A stretch of 64,000 nucleotides of DNA from assembly GCF_017744445.1 (NCBI RefSeq), contig NZ_JAGIBH010000001.1, forward strand, positions 446,178-510,177, written 5' to 3'. This DNA is from Caulobacter sp. (GTDB lineage: Bacteria > Pseudomonadota > Alphaproteobacteria > Caulobacterales > Caulobacteraceae). Position numbers and translations under genes: made by a program. Shown one piece after another: positions 19,881 through 28,880 of this stretch; positions within the stretch are counted from its first letter, which is position 1; each line of letters starts with the position of its first letter. Below the pieces are notes generated by a model. The model did not search any database, was not told the origin of the DNA, and saw only the letters and a program-made list of their open reading frames with translations.

Positions 19881-20408
19881 CTACAGCGCCTTGGCCATGA
19901 TCACGAAGTGCAGGTCGTCGCGCTGGGGCACGCCGAAGCGTTCGTCGCCATAGGGGAAGGGTTCGGTTTCGCCGGTCAGGCGGTAGCCGCGGCGTTCGTA
20001 CCAGGCGATCAGGGTGTCGCGCACCGAGATCACGGTCATGGTCATGCGCTTGCCGCCGCGCTCTTTGGCATAGGCCTCGGCGGCCTCCAGCATGGTGCGG
20101 CCGATGCCGCCGGCCTGGCGCAGGGGCGAGACGGTGACCATGCCGACGTACCAGGCGTCATCCTCGCCCGGCTGGAGCCAGACGCAGGCGTGGGGCTTGG
20201 CGTCCTCGGCGTCGCGCAGGGTGAGCAAGGTGGAGCCGGGGGTCTGCGCTAGGTCGGCCCGCAGGCTGTCCTCGTCGGTGCGCTGGCCGCCCAGCAGGTA
20301 GCTCTCGCTGGTCCAGCCCTTCTCGGCCAACTCGCCGCGATAGGCCGAGTTCACCAGCACGGCCAGGTCGGCCAATTCGTGATCCTGGTATGGGCGAAGC
20401 AGCGTCAT
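19881..20408 (-). CDS. GNAT-family N-acetyltransferase
   Basis: This 175-residue protein has the acetyl-CoA-binding motif A as VTVSPLRQAGGIGRTMLEAAEAYA, preceded by the DAWYVGMVTV strand. The C-terminal WYERRGYRLTGETEPFPYG is a classic motif B. The substrate is not predictable. It is followed by the AAA_28 ATPase gene on the same strand. Confidence 0.88.
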   Translation of the reverse strand: MTLLRPYQDHELADLAVLVNSAYRGELAEKGWTSESYLLGGQRTDEDSLRADLAQTPGSTLLTLRDAEDAKPHACVWLQPGEDDAWYVGMVTVSPLRQAGGIGRTMLEAAEAYAKERGGKRMTMTVISVRDTLIAWYERRGYRLTGETEPFPYGDERFGVPQRDDLHFVIMAKAL

Positions 20409-20494
20409 GGGCGGTCCCCGAAAAGCGAAGCTGCGAAGCTAGGAACGCCGCCCGGCCGCAACAACCCGATTCCCGGGGTCAAGCCGAACAATGT

Positions 20495-21706
20495 TCAGCG
20501 CCCGCGCACCTTGTTCCACGCCCCGCCGGTCACGCGGCGAACCATGCCCGCCTCGCGCTTGATCATCTCCCAGGGATGGAAGGCCAGGCCCACCGTGTCG
20601 GCCATGGCCGCGCCGCGCGCGCCCATCGGGCGTTCGGGGCCGGTGGTGGAGTCGACGGCGGTCTGGTGCTCGATCTCGGCGTTCAGCTCGGCCCCGACCA
20701 GGATGGCCATGATCGAGAACCACACCCAGACCATGAAGGCGATCACCGCCCCCAGCGTGCCGTAGGTGGCGTCGTAGTGCGCGATGTTGGCCAGGTAGAA
20801 CGAAAAGCCCAGCGAGCCGAACAGCCATCCGGCCGAGGCGGCTGCGGCTCCGATCCACACCCAGCGCCAGCGGGCCTGGGCGCGGCTGGGGGCGAAACGA
20901 TAGAGCACCGCGAAGGCGAAGGCCGTCATGCCCAGCACCAGCAGCCAGCGGATCGGGGCTATGATCTCATCCAGCGCCGAGAGGCGTGCAGCCCTCAAAA
21001 ATAGAGGCGTGGCGATCAGCACGCCCGAGGCGACCGCCGCATAGAGCAGGGCGCAGAAGGTGAAGACGTAGCTGAGCAGGGTGCGCGGCACGAGGTGGCG
21101 CTTTTCCTCCTCGTCATAGGCGATGTTCAGCCCGTCGAAGAGCGCCCGCATGCTGGCATTGGCGCTCCAGATCGACAGCAGCAGGGAGAAGCCGAAGGCC
21201 ACGCCCAGCTTGGCCTGGCCCTGGCCGGCCAGCCGCAGCATCTGCTCGCCGACGATCTGGACCACGCTGGGCGGAAAGACGCCGCGCATCTCGCGCAGCT
21301 GTTCCTCGACCGTGCGCACGTCGGCGAACAGGCCGTAGAGGGAGACAAATGCGCCGATGGCCGGGAACAGGGCCAGTAGGGTATAGAAGGTCACGCCCCC
21401 GGCCACGGCCGGCAGGCGGTCGACGGTGATCTCGCGCCAGGTGCGCCACAGAATGTCGCGCCAGCCCAGCAGCGGGATGTGGCCCGGATGGCGGGCGGCG
21501 CGGCCCCGTTTCGGTTCGGCCTGGTCGAAGTCGGCCGGCGGCATGGCGCGGTCTTCCGACAGGCCAGGGGGCGCTTCGATATGCTCTTCGACGGGTTTCT
21601 TCGGAAACGCGAACGGCGCGACGGCCAGCAGCACGATCCAGGGCGCCAGGTGGTACGGACGCGACTTCAGGTACTCGAGGATCGGACGCTTTGCTGCGTC
21701 GGCCAT
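20495..21706 (-). CDS. YihY/BrkB-family inner-membrane protein
   Basis: The protein has 403 residues from ATG 21706, with GGAGGG six bases upstream; the 27 extra codons of the longer frame are unsupported. The N-terminal cytoplasmic part contains EEHIEAPPG and a proline-rich stretch. It is followed by the YihY/virulence factor BrkB core with about six helices (WREITVDRLPAVAGGVTFYT at the first helix, and YLANIAHYDATYGTLGAVIAFMVWVWFS near the end). The family was once called ribonuclease BN in error; its role is unknown, possibly transport. It is divergent from the MOSC gene. Confidence 0.9.
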   Translation of the reverse strand: MADAAKRPILEYLKSRPYHLAPWIVLLAVAPFAFPKKPVEEHIEAPPGLSEDRAMPPADFDQAEPKRGRAARHPGHIPLLGWRDILWRTWREITVDRLPAVAGGVTFYTLLALFPAIGAFVSLYGLFADVRTVEEQLREMRGVFPPSVVQIVGEQMLRLAGQGQAKLGVAFGFSLLLSIWSANASMRALFDGLNIAYDEEEKRHLVPRTLLSYVFTFCALLYAAVASGVLIATPLFLRAARLSALDEIIAPIRWLLVLGMTAFAFAVLYRFAPSRAQARWRWVWIGAAAASAGWLFGSLGFSFYLANIAHYDATYGTLGAVIAFMVWVWFSIMAILVGAELNAEIEHQTAVDSTTGPERPMGARGAAMADTVGLAFHPWEMIKREAGMVRRVTGGAWNKVRGR

Positions 21707-21798
21707 GAAACGCCCTCCAGGCCTGCAAAACCCGGTTGGGGCGGGGACGTTCCGCGCAAGCCTTGCCACGGGGTGAGTCGTCCACAATCTTGCGCGGC

Positions 21799-22560
21799 AT
21801 GGACGCCCGCATCGCCTCGATCTACCGCCACCCGGTCAAGGGCTTTACCCCCGAACGCCTGACCGCCGCGACGCTGGAGGCCGGGGCGTGCTTCCCGTGC
21901 GACCGGCTGTATGCGGTCGAGGACGGGCCCAGCGGCTTCGATCCGGCCGCGCCGGGCCACATCTCGAAGATGAAGTTCACGGTGCTGGCCAAGATCCCGG
22001 CCGTCGCCAAGGCCCGCACGGCCTATGACGAGGCCAGCGGCGTCTTCACCGCCCGCGCCGAGGGCCGCCCCGACTTCGCTGGCGACCTGCGTAGCGACGT
22101 AGGCCGGGAGGGGCTGGAGGCTTGGCTGGCCGATCTGCTGGACGGCGAGATCACCGGGCCGCTGAAGGTGATCGAAGGTCCGGGCGCGCACCGCTTCATG
22201 GACAGCAAGTCCGGCTACGTCTCGATCGTCAACCTGGCCAGCGTGCGGGATCTGGGGCAGCGGCTGGGAATGGATCTTGATCCGCTGCGCTTCCGCGCCA
22301 ACCTGTATGTCGAAGGCTGGCCGGCCTGGGTCGAGAACGATTGGACCGGCAAGACCCTGACCGTCGGGGCTGCGGCCGCCACGGTCCTCAAACCCATCGT
22401 CCGCTGCGCCGCCACCCACGTCGATCCCACGACCGCCGAGCGGGATGTCGAGCTGGTGAAGGCGCTGTTCGACAACTACGGCCACATGTTCTGCGGGATC
22501 TACGTGAACGTGACGCAGGGCGGCGCGGTGACGGAGGGGGATGGGCTGACGGTCGGCTGA
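21799..22560 (+). CDS. MOSC-domain protein
   Basis: The protein has 253 residues from ATG 21799. It contains the MOSC N-terminal beta-barrel (IYRHPVKGFTPERL) and the MOSC domain with FRANLYVEGWPAWVENDW and the conserved Cys in KPIVRCAATHVDP. MOSC proteins carry sulfur or molybdenum-cofactor-related chemistry, as in amidoxime reductases and YcbX. A C-terminal 2Fe-2S ferredoxin domain, as in YcbX, is absent. Its partner and substrate are unknown. It converges on parE with a three-base gap. Confidence 0.88.
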   Translation: MDARIASIYRHPVKGFTPERLTAATLEAGACFPCDRLYAVEDGPSGFDPAAPGHISKMKFTVLAKIPAVAKARTAYDEASGVFTARAEGRPDFAGDLRSDVGREGLEAWLADLLDGEITGPLKVIEGPGAHRFMDSKSGYVSIVNLASVRDLGQRLGMDLDPLRFRANLYVEGWPAWVENDWTGKTLTVGAAAATVLKPIVRCAATHVDPTTAERDVELVKALFDNYGHMFCGIYVNVTQGGAVTEGDGLTVG

Positions 22561-22563
22561 CCG

Positions 22564-22857
22564 TCAACGTAGATGGCTGTCTATGTCCATGGTCTGGTGC
22601 AGAACGCGGACGATTTCGATGAAGCCTTCACCACGCCGATAGAAGATGAAATGTGAACCCGTCGAGCGCCGTCGATATCCACTGGGAAGATCTTCGTCGA
22701 AAGGGCTGAGATCAGGGTTGGCGGCGGCCAGCGCGATCGTCGCTCGGATTTCTCGCAAGTAGGTCAGTGCTCGCCGCGCGCCCCATTTGGCTTTGGAGTA
22801 GACCCAGATTTCGTCGAAATCGCGTTGTGCCCTAGGCGTGAGCCGATAGCCACTCAC
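22564..22857 (-). CDS. parE: ParE/RelE-type toxin
   Basis: A 97-residue RelE/ParE superfamily toxin. Recognised features are YRLTPRAQRDFDEIWVYSKAKWG at the N-terminus and GSHFIFYRRGEGFIEIVRVLHQTMD at the C-terminus, which are typical of ParE, a DNA gyrase inhibitor. The start overlaps the last four bases of the antitoxin gene, so the two are translationally coupled. Confidence 0.92.
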   Translation of the reverse strand: MSGYRLTPRAQRDFDEIWVYSKAKWGARRALTYLREIRATIALAAANPDLSPFDEDLPSGYRRRSTGSHFIFYRRGEGFIEIVRVLHQTMDIDSHLR

Positions 22858-23105
22858 TCTTCAAGGCCTTCCTCTCTGGCCTTTTCGGCGATGAAGGCGT
22901 CAAGATCGAACTCTTCGGCCATGCCGCTTTGCTCGCCTTCGAGGAGGGCGGCGCGCAATCGGGAAAGCCGCATTTCGCGATCTTCCAGAAGCCGCAGTCC
23001 GGCGCGCACAACCTCGCTCGCGGAGCCGTAACGGCCCTCCTCGACCTGTTCGGCGATGAAGGACTGGAAATGCTCGCTGAGCACGATGGACGTGTTCTTG
23101 GTCAT
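22854..23105 (-). CDS. parD: ParD-type antitoxin
   Basis: The protein has 83 residues from ATG 23105. An N-terminal ribbon-helix-helix (TKNTSIVLSEHFQSFIAEQV, then GSASEVVRAGLRLLEDRE) is followed by an acidic C-terminal tail that would cover the toxin. The long upstream continuation of this frame is not coding. A palindromic site at 23131-23145 lies 25 bases upstream and is the likely autoregulatory operator. Confidence 0.92.
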   Translation of the reverse strand: MTKNTSIVLSEHFQSFIAEQVEEGRYGSASEVVRAGLRLLEDREMRLSRLRAALLEGEQSGMAEEFDLDAFIAEKAREEGLEE

Positions 23106-23130
23106 GAACGGCTCCAATCTTTCACAACAA

Positions 23131-23145
23131 TACCAGAACTTGGTA
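23131..23145. promoter_or_regulatory. Candidate ParD operator
   Basis: TACCA, five bases (GAACT), then TGGTA: a perfect 5-5-5 palindrome between parD and the divergent prmC. Confidence 0.45.
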
Positions 23146-23192
23146 CCCCATTCAATCTCGCCACCCCCGCCCCAACACGCTAAACCCCGCCC

Positions 23193-24062
23193 ATGACCCT
23201 GACCCTCGTCAAAGCCTGGACCGCCGCCAAGGATCGTCTGAAGGACGCCGGCATCGATCAGCCGTCGATCGACGCGCGCCTGATGCTGGAGGTGGCCGCC
23301 GGCGTCACCCGCACCGAGATCGTCACCGATCCCTATCGCGAGCTGACCGCCGAACAGGAAGCGACCCTCGACGAGTACTTGGCCCGCCGCACGCGTCGCG
23401 AGCCGGTCAGCCACATCATCGGCCGCAAGGGCTTCTGGAAGATCCTGCTGCAGGTGAACAAGAACGTCCTCACCCCCCGTCCCGAGACCGAGGTCATCGT
23501 CGACGAGGTGCTGAAGGCCTTCCCCGAGCAGATGGGCTTTTCGATGCTGGACCTGGGTGTGGGCTCGGGCACCATCCTGCTGGCGGTGCTGGCCGAGCGG
23601 CCGGCCGCCAAGGGCCTGGGAATCGACGCTTCTGCCGAGGCGCTGGCCGTGGCCAAGGACAACGCCGCCAATCTGGATTTGAACACCCGCGCGGCGTTCC
23701 TGCACGGCGACTGGACCGCCGGCCTGGGCGACGCCAGTTTCGACCTGGTGGTCTCCAACCCGCCCTACATCCCGACGGCGGTCATCGACACGCTGGAGCC
23801 CGAGGTTCGCGACCACGAGCCGCGCCTGGCCCTGGACGGCGGCGCCGACGGCCTGGACGCCTATCGCCTGCTGGCGCCGGAGATCCTCCGGGTGCTCAAG
23901 CCCGCCGGCATGTTCGCCGTCGAGATCGGCTTCGACCAGTCCGCGGCCGTCGAGGCGCTGTTCCGTGAGGCGGGCGCGCAGCAGGTCAAGACGATCAAGG
24001 ACCTGTCGACGCACGACCGTGTCGTCACGGGGGTGAAAAATCCCTTGGAAACCGGGGCGTGA
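23193..24062 (+). CDS. prmC: Release-factor glutamine N5-methyltransferase PrmC (HemK)
   Basis: This 289-residue enzyme methylates the Gln of the GGQ motif of RF1 and RF2. The N-terminal helical domain is followed by the methyltransferase domain with motif I MLDLGVGSGTILLAVL and the catalytic NPPY in VVSNPPYIP. The TPRPETE segment is also typical. It is divergent from parDE. In many alphaproteobacteria it follows prfA directly; here it is 8.8 kb away. Confidence 0.96.
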   Translation: MTLTLVKAWTAAKDRLKDAGIDQPSIDARLMLEVAAGVTRTEIVTDPYRELTAEQEATLDEYLARRTRREPVSHIIGRKGFWKILLQVNKNVLTPRPETEVIVDEVLKAFPEQMGFSMLDLGVGSGTILLAVLAERPAAKGLGIDASAEALAVAKDNAANLDLNTRAAFLHGDWTAGLGDASFDLVVSNPPYIPTAVIDTLEPEVRDHEPRLALDGGADGLDAYRLLAPEILRVLKPAGMFAVEIGFDQSAAVEALFREAGAQQVKTIKDLSTHDRVVTGVKNPLETGA

Positions 24063-24209
24063 ACCGTTAGACGAGTCATGTCCCCTTCCAGATCGCCAGG
24101 TGACGGGAAAAGCAGGCATCACTGATGCATGCGAGGCTCCCCTGGCAGGCGCGCCCGGTTCGCCGGTCGCCGCGCCGAAAGACAGGGCGGGGGCTCTACG
24201 GAAACCAGT

Positions 24210-24247
24210 GTCTCTGAAACCGATCAGGGTTAGACCCGCTCAGAGAC
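24210..24247 (+). promoter_or_regulatory. Structured leader of the DUF4167 gene
   Basis: GTCTCTGA at 24210-24217 is perfectly complementary to TCAGAGAC at 24240-24247, with an inner AACC/GGTT pair. A third segment near the start codon, GGTTCAGAGAGACC at about 24290-24303, could compete for the first arm and would bury the ribosome site. Confidence 0.45.
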
Positions 24248-24303
24248 CAGCAAGGCCGGACGCGCCAGCGCAAGACTGACCTCCGGACAGGTTCAGAGAG
24301 ACC

Positions 24304-25476
24304 ATGAGAGATTTCAAAGGCATGAAGCGCCAGCGCGGCCGCAACAATCGCGGTGGCAGCGGCGGCAAGCCTCAACAGCACAACGCCAACCGCGCTTTCG
24401 ACTCGAACGGGCCCGAAGGGGTCAAGGTTCGCGGCGCGGCCCAGAGCGTCTACGAAAAGTACCAGCAGCTGGCCCGCGACGCGACGTCGTCCGGCGACCG
24501 CGTCCTGGCCGAGAACTACCTGCAGCACGCCGAGCACTATTTCCGCGTCCTGCGCGCCATCCAGCCGAATCGTCCGGTGGCCGACATCGTGGGCAAGGAC
24601 GTCTACGCGGCCTACGAGATCGACTTCGAGGCCGAGCCGCCGGAAGAGCCGGAAGTGACCGAAACGCCCGCTCCGGCCGAAGGCCAGGGCGAAGGCGGCG
24701 AGGGCGAAGGCGAGCAGCGCCGCGACCGCTTCGAGAACCGTGACCGCGATCGCAACCGCGACCGGGACCGGAACTTCGACAACAACCGCGAAGGCCGCGA
24801 TCGCGACCGTAACCGCGACGACCGTCCGCGCGACCGCGATGATCGTCCTCGTGACGGGCGTGACGGCGAAGGCCGCCGCGACCGCTGGCGCGACCGTGAC
24901 GACCGTGACCGCAACCGCGATGACCGTCCTCGGGATGACCGTCCTCGCGATGATCGTCCCCGTGACGACCGCCCGCGTGACGACCGTCCCCGTGAAGACC
25001 GCTTCCGTGATCGCGACGATCGTCCCCGGGATGATCGTCCGCGTGAAGAGCGTCCGGCCGCCGCCGAGGGCGAACAGCCGCAAGGCGGTGAGGGCGAGGG
25101 CCGCGAAGGCCGTCGTCGGGGCCGTGACCGCGATCGTAACCGCGACCGCGATCGGGACTGGCAGCCGCGCGGCGAGCGTGACCCGCTGGCCGTGATCGAG
25201 CCGGAAGCCTCGCCGCTGCCGACCTCGAGCGAACCCGCCGGCGAAAGCTCGCCGGTGCTGCGTGGCCAGGACGGCGCCATCAGCGAGGCTCCGGCCTTCC
25301 TGGGCCGCAAGTCGACCCGCGCGCCGAAGGCCGAAGCCGCGGCCGCCGAGGCTCCGGCCGAAGCGCCGGCCGCCGAAGGTGGTGAGGAAGCCAAGAAGCC
25401 CCGTCGTCGCCGCGCGCCGCGCAGCTTCGAAGCGGGCGAGGGCGCTCCGGCCGGTTCGGAATCCGAAGACGCCTGA
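24304..25476 (+). CDS. DUF4167 protein with Arg/Asp-rich repeat region
   Basis: The protein has 390 residues. An N-terminal DUF4167 domain (residues 1-100) has QRGRNNRGGSGGKP, the SVYEKYQQLARDA helix and LAENYLQHAEHYFRVL. It is followed by a long low-complexity segment of DRDR/DDRPRD repeats (about residues 140-260) and an acidic/Ala-rich tail. DUF4167 proteins are conserved in alphaproteobacteria next to prmC, as here, and are thought to bind RNA; that role is inferred from composition. Expression may be controlled by the leader hairpin. The gene ends at a strong terminator at 25502. Confidence 0.9.
   Translation: MRDFKGMKRQRGRNNRGGSGGKPQQHNANRAFDSNGPEGVKVRGAAQSVYEKYQQLARDATSSGDRVLAENYLQHAEHYFRVLRAIQPNRPVADIVGKDVYAAYEIDFEAEPPEEPEVTETPAPAEGQGEGGEGEGEQRRDRFENRDRDRNRDRDRNFDNNREGRDRDRNRDDRPRDRDDRPRDGRDGEGRRDRWRDRDDRDRNRDDRPRDDRPRDDRPRDDRPRDDRPREDRFRDRDDRPRDDRPREERPAAAEGEQPQGGEGEGREGRRRGRDRDRNRDRDRDWQPRGERDPLAVIEPEASPLPTSSEPAGESSPVLRGQDGAISEAPAFLGRKSTRAPKAEAAAAEAPAEAPAAEGGEEAKKPRRRRAPRSFEAGEGAPAGSESEDA
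24750..25070 (+). repeat. Coding tandem repeats (DDRPRD)
   Basis: Near-tandem units of about 15-18 bases with GATGACCGTCCTCG-like codons encode DDRPRD-type repeats. They drift at the third codon position, which shows selection on protein sequence. Confidence 0.85.
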
Positions 25477-25501
25477 TCCGCTCAAGAGCGCTGACAAGAT
25501 C

Positions 25502-25531
25502 AAGGGAGCCGCGGCAGCGGCTCCCTTTTTC
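25502..25531 (+). terminator. Terminator between DUF4167 and the TonB receptor
   Basis: A GGGAGCCGC stem, four-base GGCA loop and GCGGCTCCC, then TTTTTC, at 25504-25530. It ends just before the convergent TonB receptor stop. Confidence 0.85.
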
Positions 25532-25538
25532 TTTGCCT

Positions 25539-28397
25539 CTAGAACCGCGCGCGAACGCCCACGGTGTAGTAGCGGCCCATGATGTCCTGGCCGCCCGGAA
25601 CCGGGAAGGTCAGGCCGATCGAGCCGGCCAGCGGCACGATCTCGGGCTTGGCGTTGCCCACGTTCTGGATGGTGACATAGGCGGTGGTGGCGCCGCCGAA
25701 CTTGTACTCGACATTGACGTCGGCGCTGTTGAAGGCGCGCACGTCCGGATCGACCCAGTACTGCACTTCCTGCGGCGTGCGCGGGATGTTGGTGATCTTG
25801 CTGAAGCCGCTCAGCCAGCGGTCCTGCACGCCGATCGCCAGGTCGCCCCGCTCGTAGCGCAGGAAGGTCGTGACCCGGGTCTTGGGGGCCGAGACCTTGT
25901 TGAACATGGCGTTGGTGAAGGCCTGCGAGATGTTGGTCGGCTGGTGGTTGGCGAACAGGCGCGCCGACCACGATCCGCCCAGGGCCTCGAACCGGTAGTT
26001 GGCCTCGAAGTCGAAGCCCTTGATCTCGGTATAGGCGGTGTTGAGGCTCTGGTTATAGACCTTGGTCGGGAAGTTGGCCGGGGTCTTGTCGCTGAACGGC
26101 AGCGGACGTTCGAACAGCGCGCAGTAGGGCGAGCTGCCGCCCGAGGCTTCGCACAGCTGCTGGATGCTGGTGTTGCCGGCCGAGATCGTGCCGATCGCGT
26201 TGTCCATGCTGATCTTGTACCAGTCCACCGAGGCGTTGAAGCCGGGCAGGAAGCTGGGCGTGAACACGACGCCGGCCGTCCAGGTGCGGGCCACTTCGGG
26301 CACCAGGTTGGCGTTGCCCTGGCTGGAGATGAACACCGTGCTGCTGGTGTTGGTGTGCTGGTCGACGAAGCCGCTGACGGAGGCCTGCACCGGCTGGAAC
26401 AGGTCGTTCAGGGTCGGGGCGCGGATGTCGCGCGACGTGGTCGCCCGGAAGCGCAGGCTGTTGTTGACGCGGTAGTCCAGGCCGACCTTCCAGGTCTGGA
26501 CGCTGCCCGAGGTGCTGTAGTCGGTGTAGCGACCGGCCAGGTTGGCATCCAGGCTGCTGACGAACGGCAGGTCCTTCAAGAGCGGCACGGCCAGCTCGCC
26601 GGCGACTTCCCAGACGTTGTTCTTGGCCGTGACATTGGCCGAGACCGGCTGGGCCCACAGCGCCAGGCCCGGATTGCAGATCCGCAGGCCGGTGCAGTCG
26701 ACGGTGGCCGTCGGGCTGGCGTCGCTCCAGACGGTGTACTTGTTCCAGCGCGCTTCGCCCGAGACGGCGAAGTTGATCGGGCCGGCCCAGGTGTTGAAGG
26801 CCTGGCCCGTGAAGCTGCCGCCCACATTGTCCATCGTGTTGATGACGTTCTGGTGGGTGTTGTCGGTGAACCAGTCGAAGGCGTCCTGAGTGATCGCCGT
26901 GGGGCCGAAGGCGTTCAGCGGCACGCAGCCCTTGTAGGCGGCGGCCGTGGCGGCCTGGGTGGCGGCGTAGCACTGCACCGTCCCGCCGACCGTCACCGCG
27001 TCCAGGGCGGCGAACTGCTTCTGGTAGTTGGAGTTGTTGCGGCTCTCGACCATCAGGTCGTTGCGGCCGTGGGTGAAGAACAGGTCCCAGCGATAGGCGC
27101 CCAGCGTGCCCGACAGGCCGGTGTTGAAGTTCGTATATTCGTTGACGTTGCGCGTGCCGGTCAGGCCCTTGGGGCCCGTGCTGATGATGTAGGTCCCCAT
27201 CTGGAAGGTGTTGGTCGCGTCCGAGGCGCCGTTGTCGCCCAGGGCCGCGCGCGTGGCCGCGTTCAGGAAGGGATTGTTCTTGTAGAAGGTGCTGGCCTGG
27301 CCGTTGCCGGGCGTCAGCTTGACCGGGAAGTGCCAGCCGCCGGAATAGGCGTTGGCGTAAGAGGCCTGGGCGTAGAACTGGACGTTGTCGGTCAGGTCAT
27401 AGTCGAAGCGGCCGAACAGCTCGTCCTGGCGCATGGCCACCAGGGCGGTGGTGTAGCGGGCATAGGCCCCGTCGCCGCCGACGTTCTGGTTGCCGGTGCC
27501 GGTGGTCTGGCCGGGCAGGAACGGACCCAGCACCCCGTTGCTGATGAACTGCTGGTTCAGCGCCGCGCAGCCGCCCTGGCACTGGGTGATCTTGCCGCCG
27601 AACGCGCTGTCGCCGCGCCGGACATTGGCCGAGGTGGTGAAGGGGGCCGCCTGGGTGCCGCTGCCGGTCAGGGTATAGACGCCTCGGCCATAGGCGCGGT
27701 CGAAATTGTCGACGTCGTCGGTCTCGCGGCGCTGGTAAGAGCCGATCACATGGCCGCGGCCGCCCAGCACCTTGGCCCCGCCGGCGATGCCGAACTTGTA
27801 GCTCTGGCCGTCGCCATAGGTCGAAATGCCGGCGTTGGCCTCGATCTTCAGGCCGGTGAACTTCTTGTCGAGGATGAAGTTGACCACCCCCGTCACGGCG
27901 TCCGAGCCATAGACGGCCGAGGCGCCGCCGGTGACGACGTCGACGCGGCTGATCAGCATCTGCGGCACCGAGTCGACATCGACCGTGCCGTTGGCGTTGG
28001 ACGGCGTCTGGCGGTGGCCGTCGATCAGCACCAGCGTGCGCTGGGCGCCAAAGCCGCGCAGGGCCAGCACGTTCTGAGCCTGGTTGCCCGCGCCGTCGCC
28101 CGAGCGGGTCGGGATCGACGAGCCCTGGAACACCGGCAGCTTGTTCAGGCCGTCCGGCAGGGCGCTGGGCGTGGTCTGGGTCAGCTGTTCGGTCGAGACG
28201 GCCGTCACCGGCGTCGGCGCGTTGGTGGCGATCGCGGTGATCCGCGAGCCGGTCACGGTGACGGCTTCGACGACCTGAGACTCGTCGGAAGCCGCCTTCT
28301 CTTGGGCCATGGCGTAGCCGCCGCTCAACAGCACGGCTGTCGAGACGCTGACCAGCAGACCCGTGCGACGCACGAGCCCGTTGTTGTATCGAGACAT
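25539..28397 (-). CDS. TonB-dependent outer-membrane receptor
   Basis: The protein has 952 residues from ATG 28397, with GGGTGGA upstream. It has a signal peptide (SVSTAVLLSGGYAMAQ), then a plug domain starting at VVEAVTVTGSRI with the LRGFGAQRTLVLIDGHR and VDVVTGGASAVYGSDAVTGVVNFI motifs. A 22-strand barrel follows, ending in aromatic YYTVGVRARF. It imports a bulky substrate across the outer membrane using TonB. No partner transporter is adjacent. The divergent neighbours are damaged SGNH esterases, so a carbohydrate substrate is possible. A LacI-like palindrome lies 50 bases upstream. Confidence 0.95.
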   Translation of the reverse strand: MSRYNNGLVRRTGLLVSVSTAVLLSGGYAMAQEKAASDESQVVEAVTVTGSRITAIATNAPTPVTAVSTEQLTQTTPSALPDGLNKLPVFQGSSIPTRSGDGAGNQAQNVLALRGFGAQRTLVLIDGHRQTPSNANGTVDVDSVPQMLISRVDVVTGGASAVYGSDAVTGVVNFILDKKFTGLKIEANAGISTYGDGQSYKFGIAGGAKVLGGRGHVIGSYQRRETDDVDNFDRAYGRGVYTLTGSGTQAAPFTTSANVRRGDSAFGGKITQCQGGCAALNQQFISNGVLGPFLPGQTTGTGNQNVGGDGAYARYTTALVAMRQDELFGRFDYDLTDNVQFYAQASYANAYSGGWHFPVKLTPGNGQASTFYKNNPFLNAATRAALGDNGASDATNTFQMGTYIISTGPKGLTGTRNVNEYTNFNTGLSGTLGAYRWDLFFTHGRNDLMVESRNNSNYQKQFAALDAVTVGGTVQCYAATQAATAAAYKGCVPLNAFGPTAITQDAFDWFTDNTHQNVINTMDNVGGSFTGQAFNTWAGPINFAVSGEARWNKYTVWSDASPTATVDCTGLRICNPGLALWAQPVSANVTAKNNVWEVAGELAVPLLKDLPFVSSLDANLAGRYTDYSTSGSVQTWKVGLDYRVNNSLRFRATTSRDIRAPTLNDLFQPVQASVSGFVDQHTNTSSTVFISSQGNANLVPEVARTWTAGVVFTPSFLPGFNASVDWYKISMDNAIGTISAGNTSIQQLCEASGGSSPYCALFERPLPFSDKTPANFPTKVYNQSLNTAYTEIKGFDFEANYRFEALGGSWSARLFANHQPTNISQAFTNAMFNKVSAPKTRVTTFLRYERGDLAIGVQDRWLSGFSKITNIPRTPQEVQYWVDPDVRAFNSADVNVEYKFGGATTAYVTIQNVGNAKPEIVPLAGSIGLTFPVPGGQDIMGRYYTVGVRARF

Positions 28398-28448
28398 TGG
28401 TATTCCACCCCTTTTTGCATGAGCAAGTTTTCCCCTCCTGCTCATCGA

Positions 28449-28462
28449 GGTGACCGGTTACC
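28449..28462. promoter_or_regulatory. LacI-like operator candidate GGTGACCGGTTACC
   Basis: A palindrome matching at 12 of 14 positions with central CCGG, 52 bases upstream of the TonB receptor start. Confidence 0.4.
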
Positions 28463-28632
28463 CGGTATTACGCTTTGTTATTTTTGATGTTTTTTGAGAG
28501 CGTCGAACGGACCTGCGCTGTCCGAGAAATGACCTTTCGTTTCCCCTGAGCGCGCCGCCGTTACGGTCGCGTCCCTGCCGCGACGTCCACGAATGAAAAC
28601 CGCGCGATTGGCATGACCATGTTTTTCGACTT

Positions 28633-28672
28633 TGTCAAACTGGCCTGACCAAAAATGTCAGATTGGACTGAC
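28633..28672. promoter_or_regulatory. Tandem 17-base sites TGTCAnAnTGGnCTGAC
   Basis: TGTCAAACTGGCCTGAC at 28633-28649 and TGTCAGATTGGACTGAC at 28656-28672 match at 14 of 17 bases and are offset by 23 bases, about two helical turns. They may bind a regulator of either neighbour. Confidence 0.4.
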
Positions 28673-28750
28673 GGTTGAGGTCCCTCTCCAAGAGAGACGG
28701 TATCTAGGCGGAAACGTCGGCAATGGGTGGTTTGCGGACCTGCCGTGCGT

Positions 28751-28880
28751 CCTTCTCCCCTTGCGGGAGAAGGTGGCGCGCAGCGCCGGATGAGGGGTTG
28801 AAAGGCCTGTCCGGACAACGGAGCGCAACCCCTCACCCGACCTGCTTCGCAGGCCACCCTCTCCCGCAAGGGGAGAGGGA
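28751..28880. repeat. Intergenic repeat family D, copy 1
   Basis: CTTCTCCCCTTGCGGGAGAAG and GGATGAGGGGTTGAAAG units, with the inverted partner ending at CTCTCCCGCAAGGGGAGAG (28859-28877). A second copy lies at 46.4 kb. Confidence 0.85.

Noticed and set aside
24750..25070. Possible CRISPR-like tandem repeats
   Set aside because: Repeats are in frame, encode DDRPRD and drift at third positions; there are no uniform spacers or Cas genes.
25533..28487. Long open frame on the plus strand opposite the TonB receptor
   Set aside because: Its length comes from high GC and the strict codon usage of the real minus-strand gene; it has no recognisable domains or start signals.
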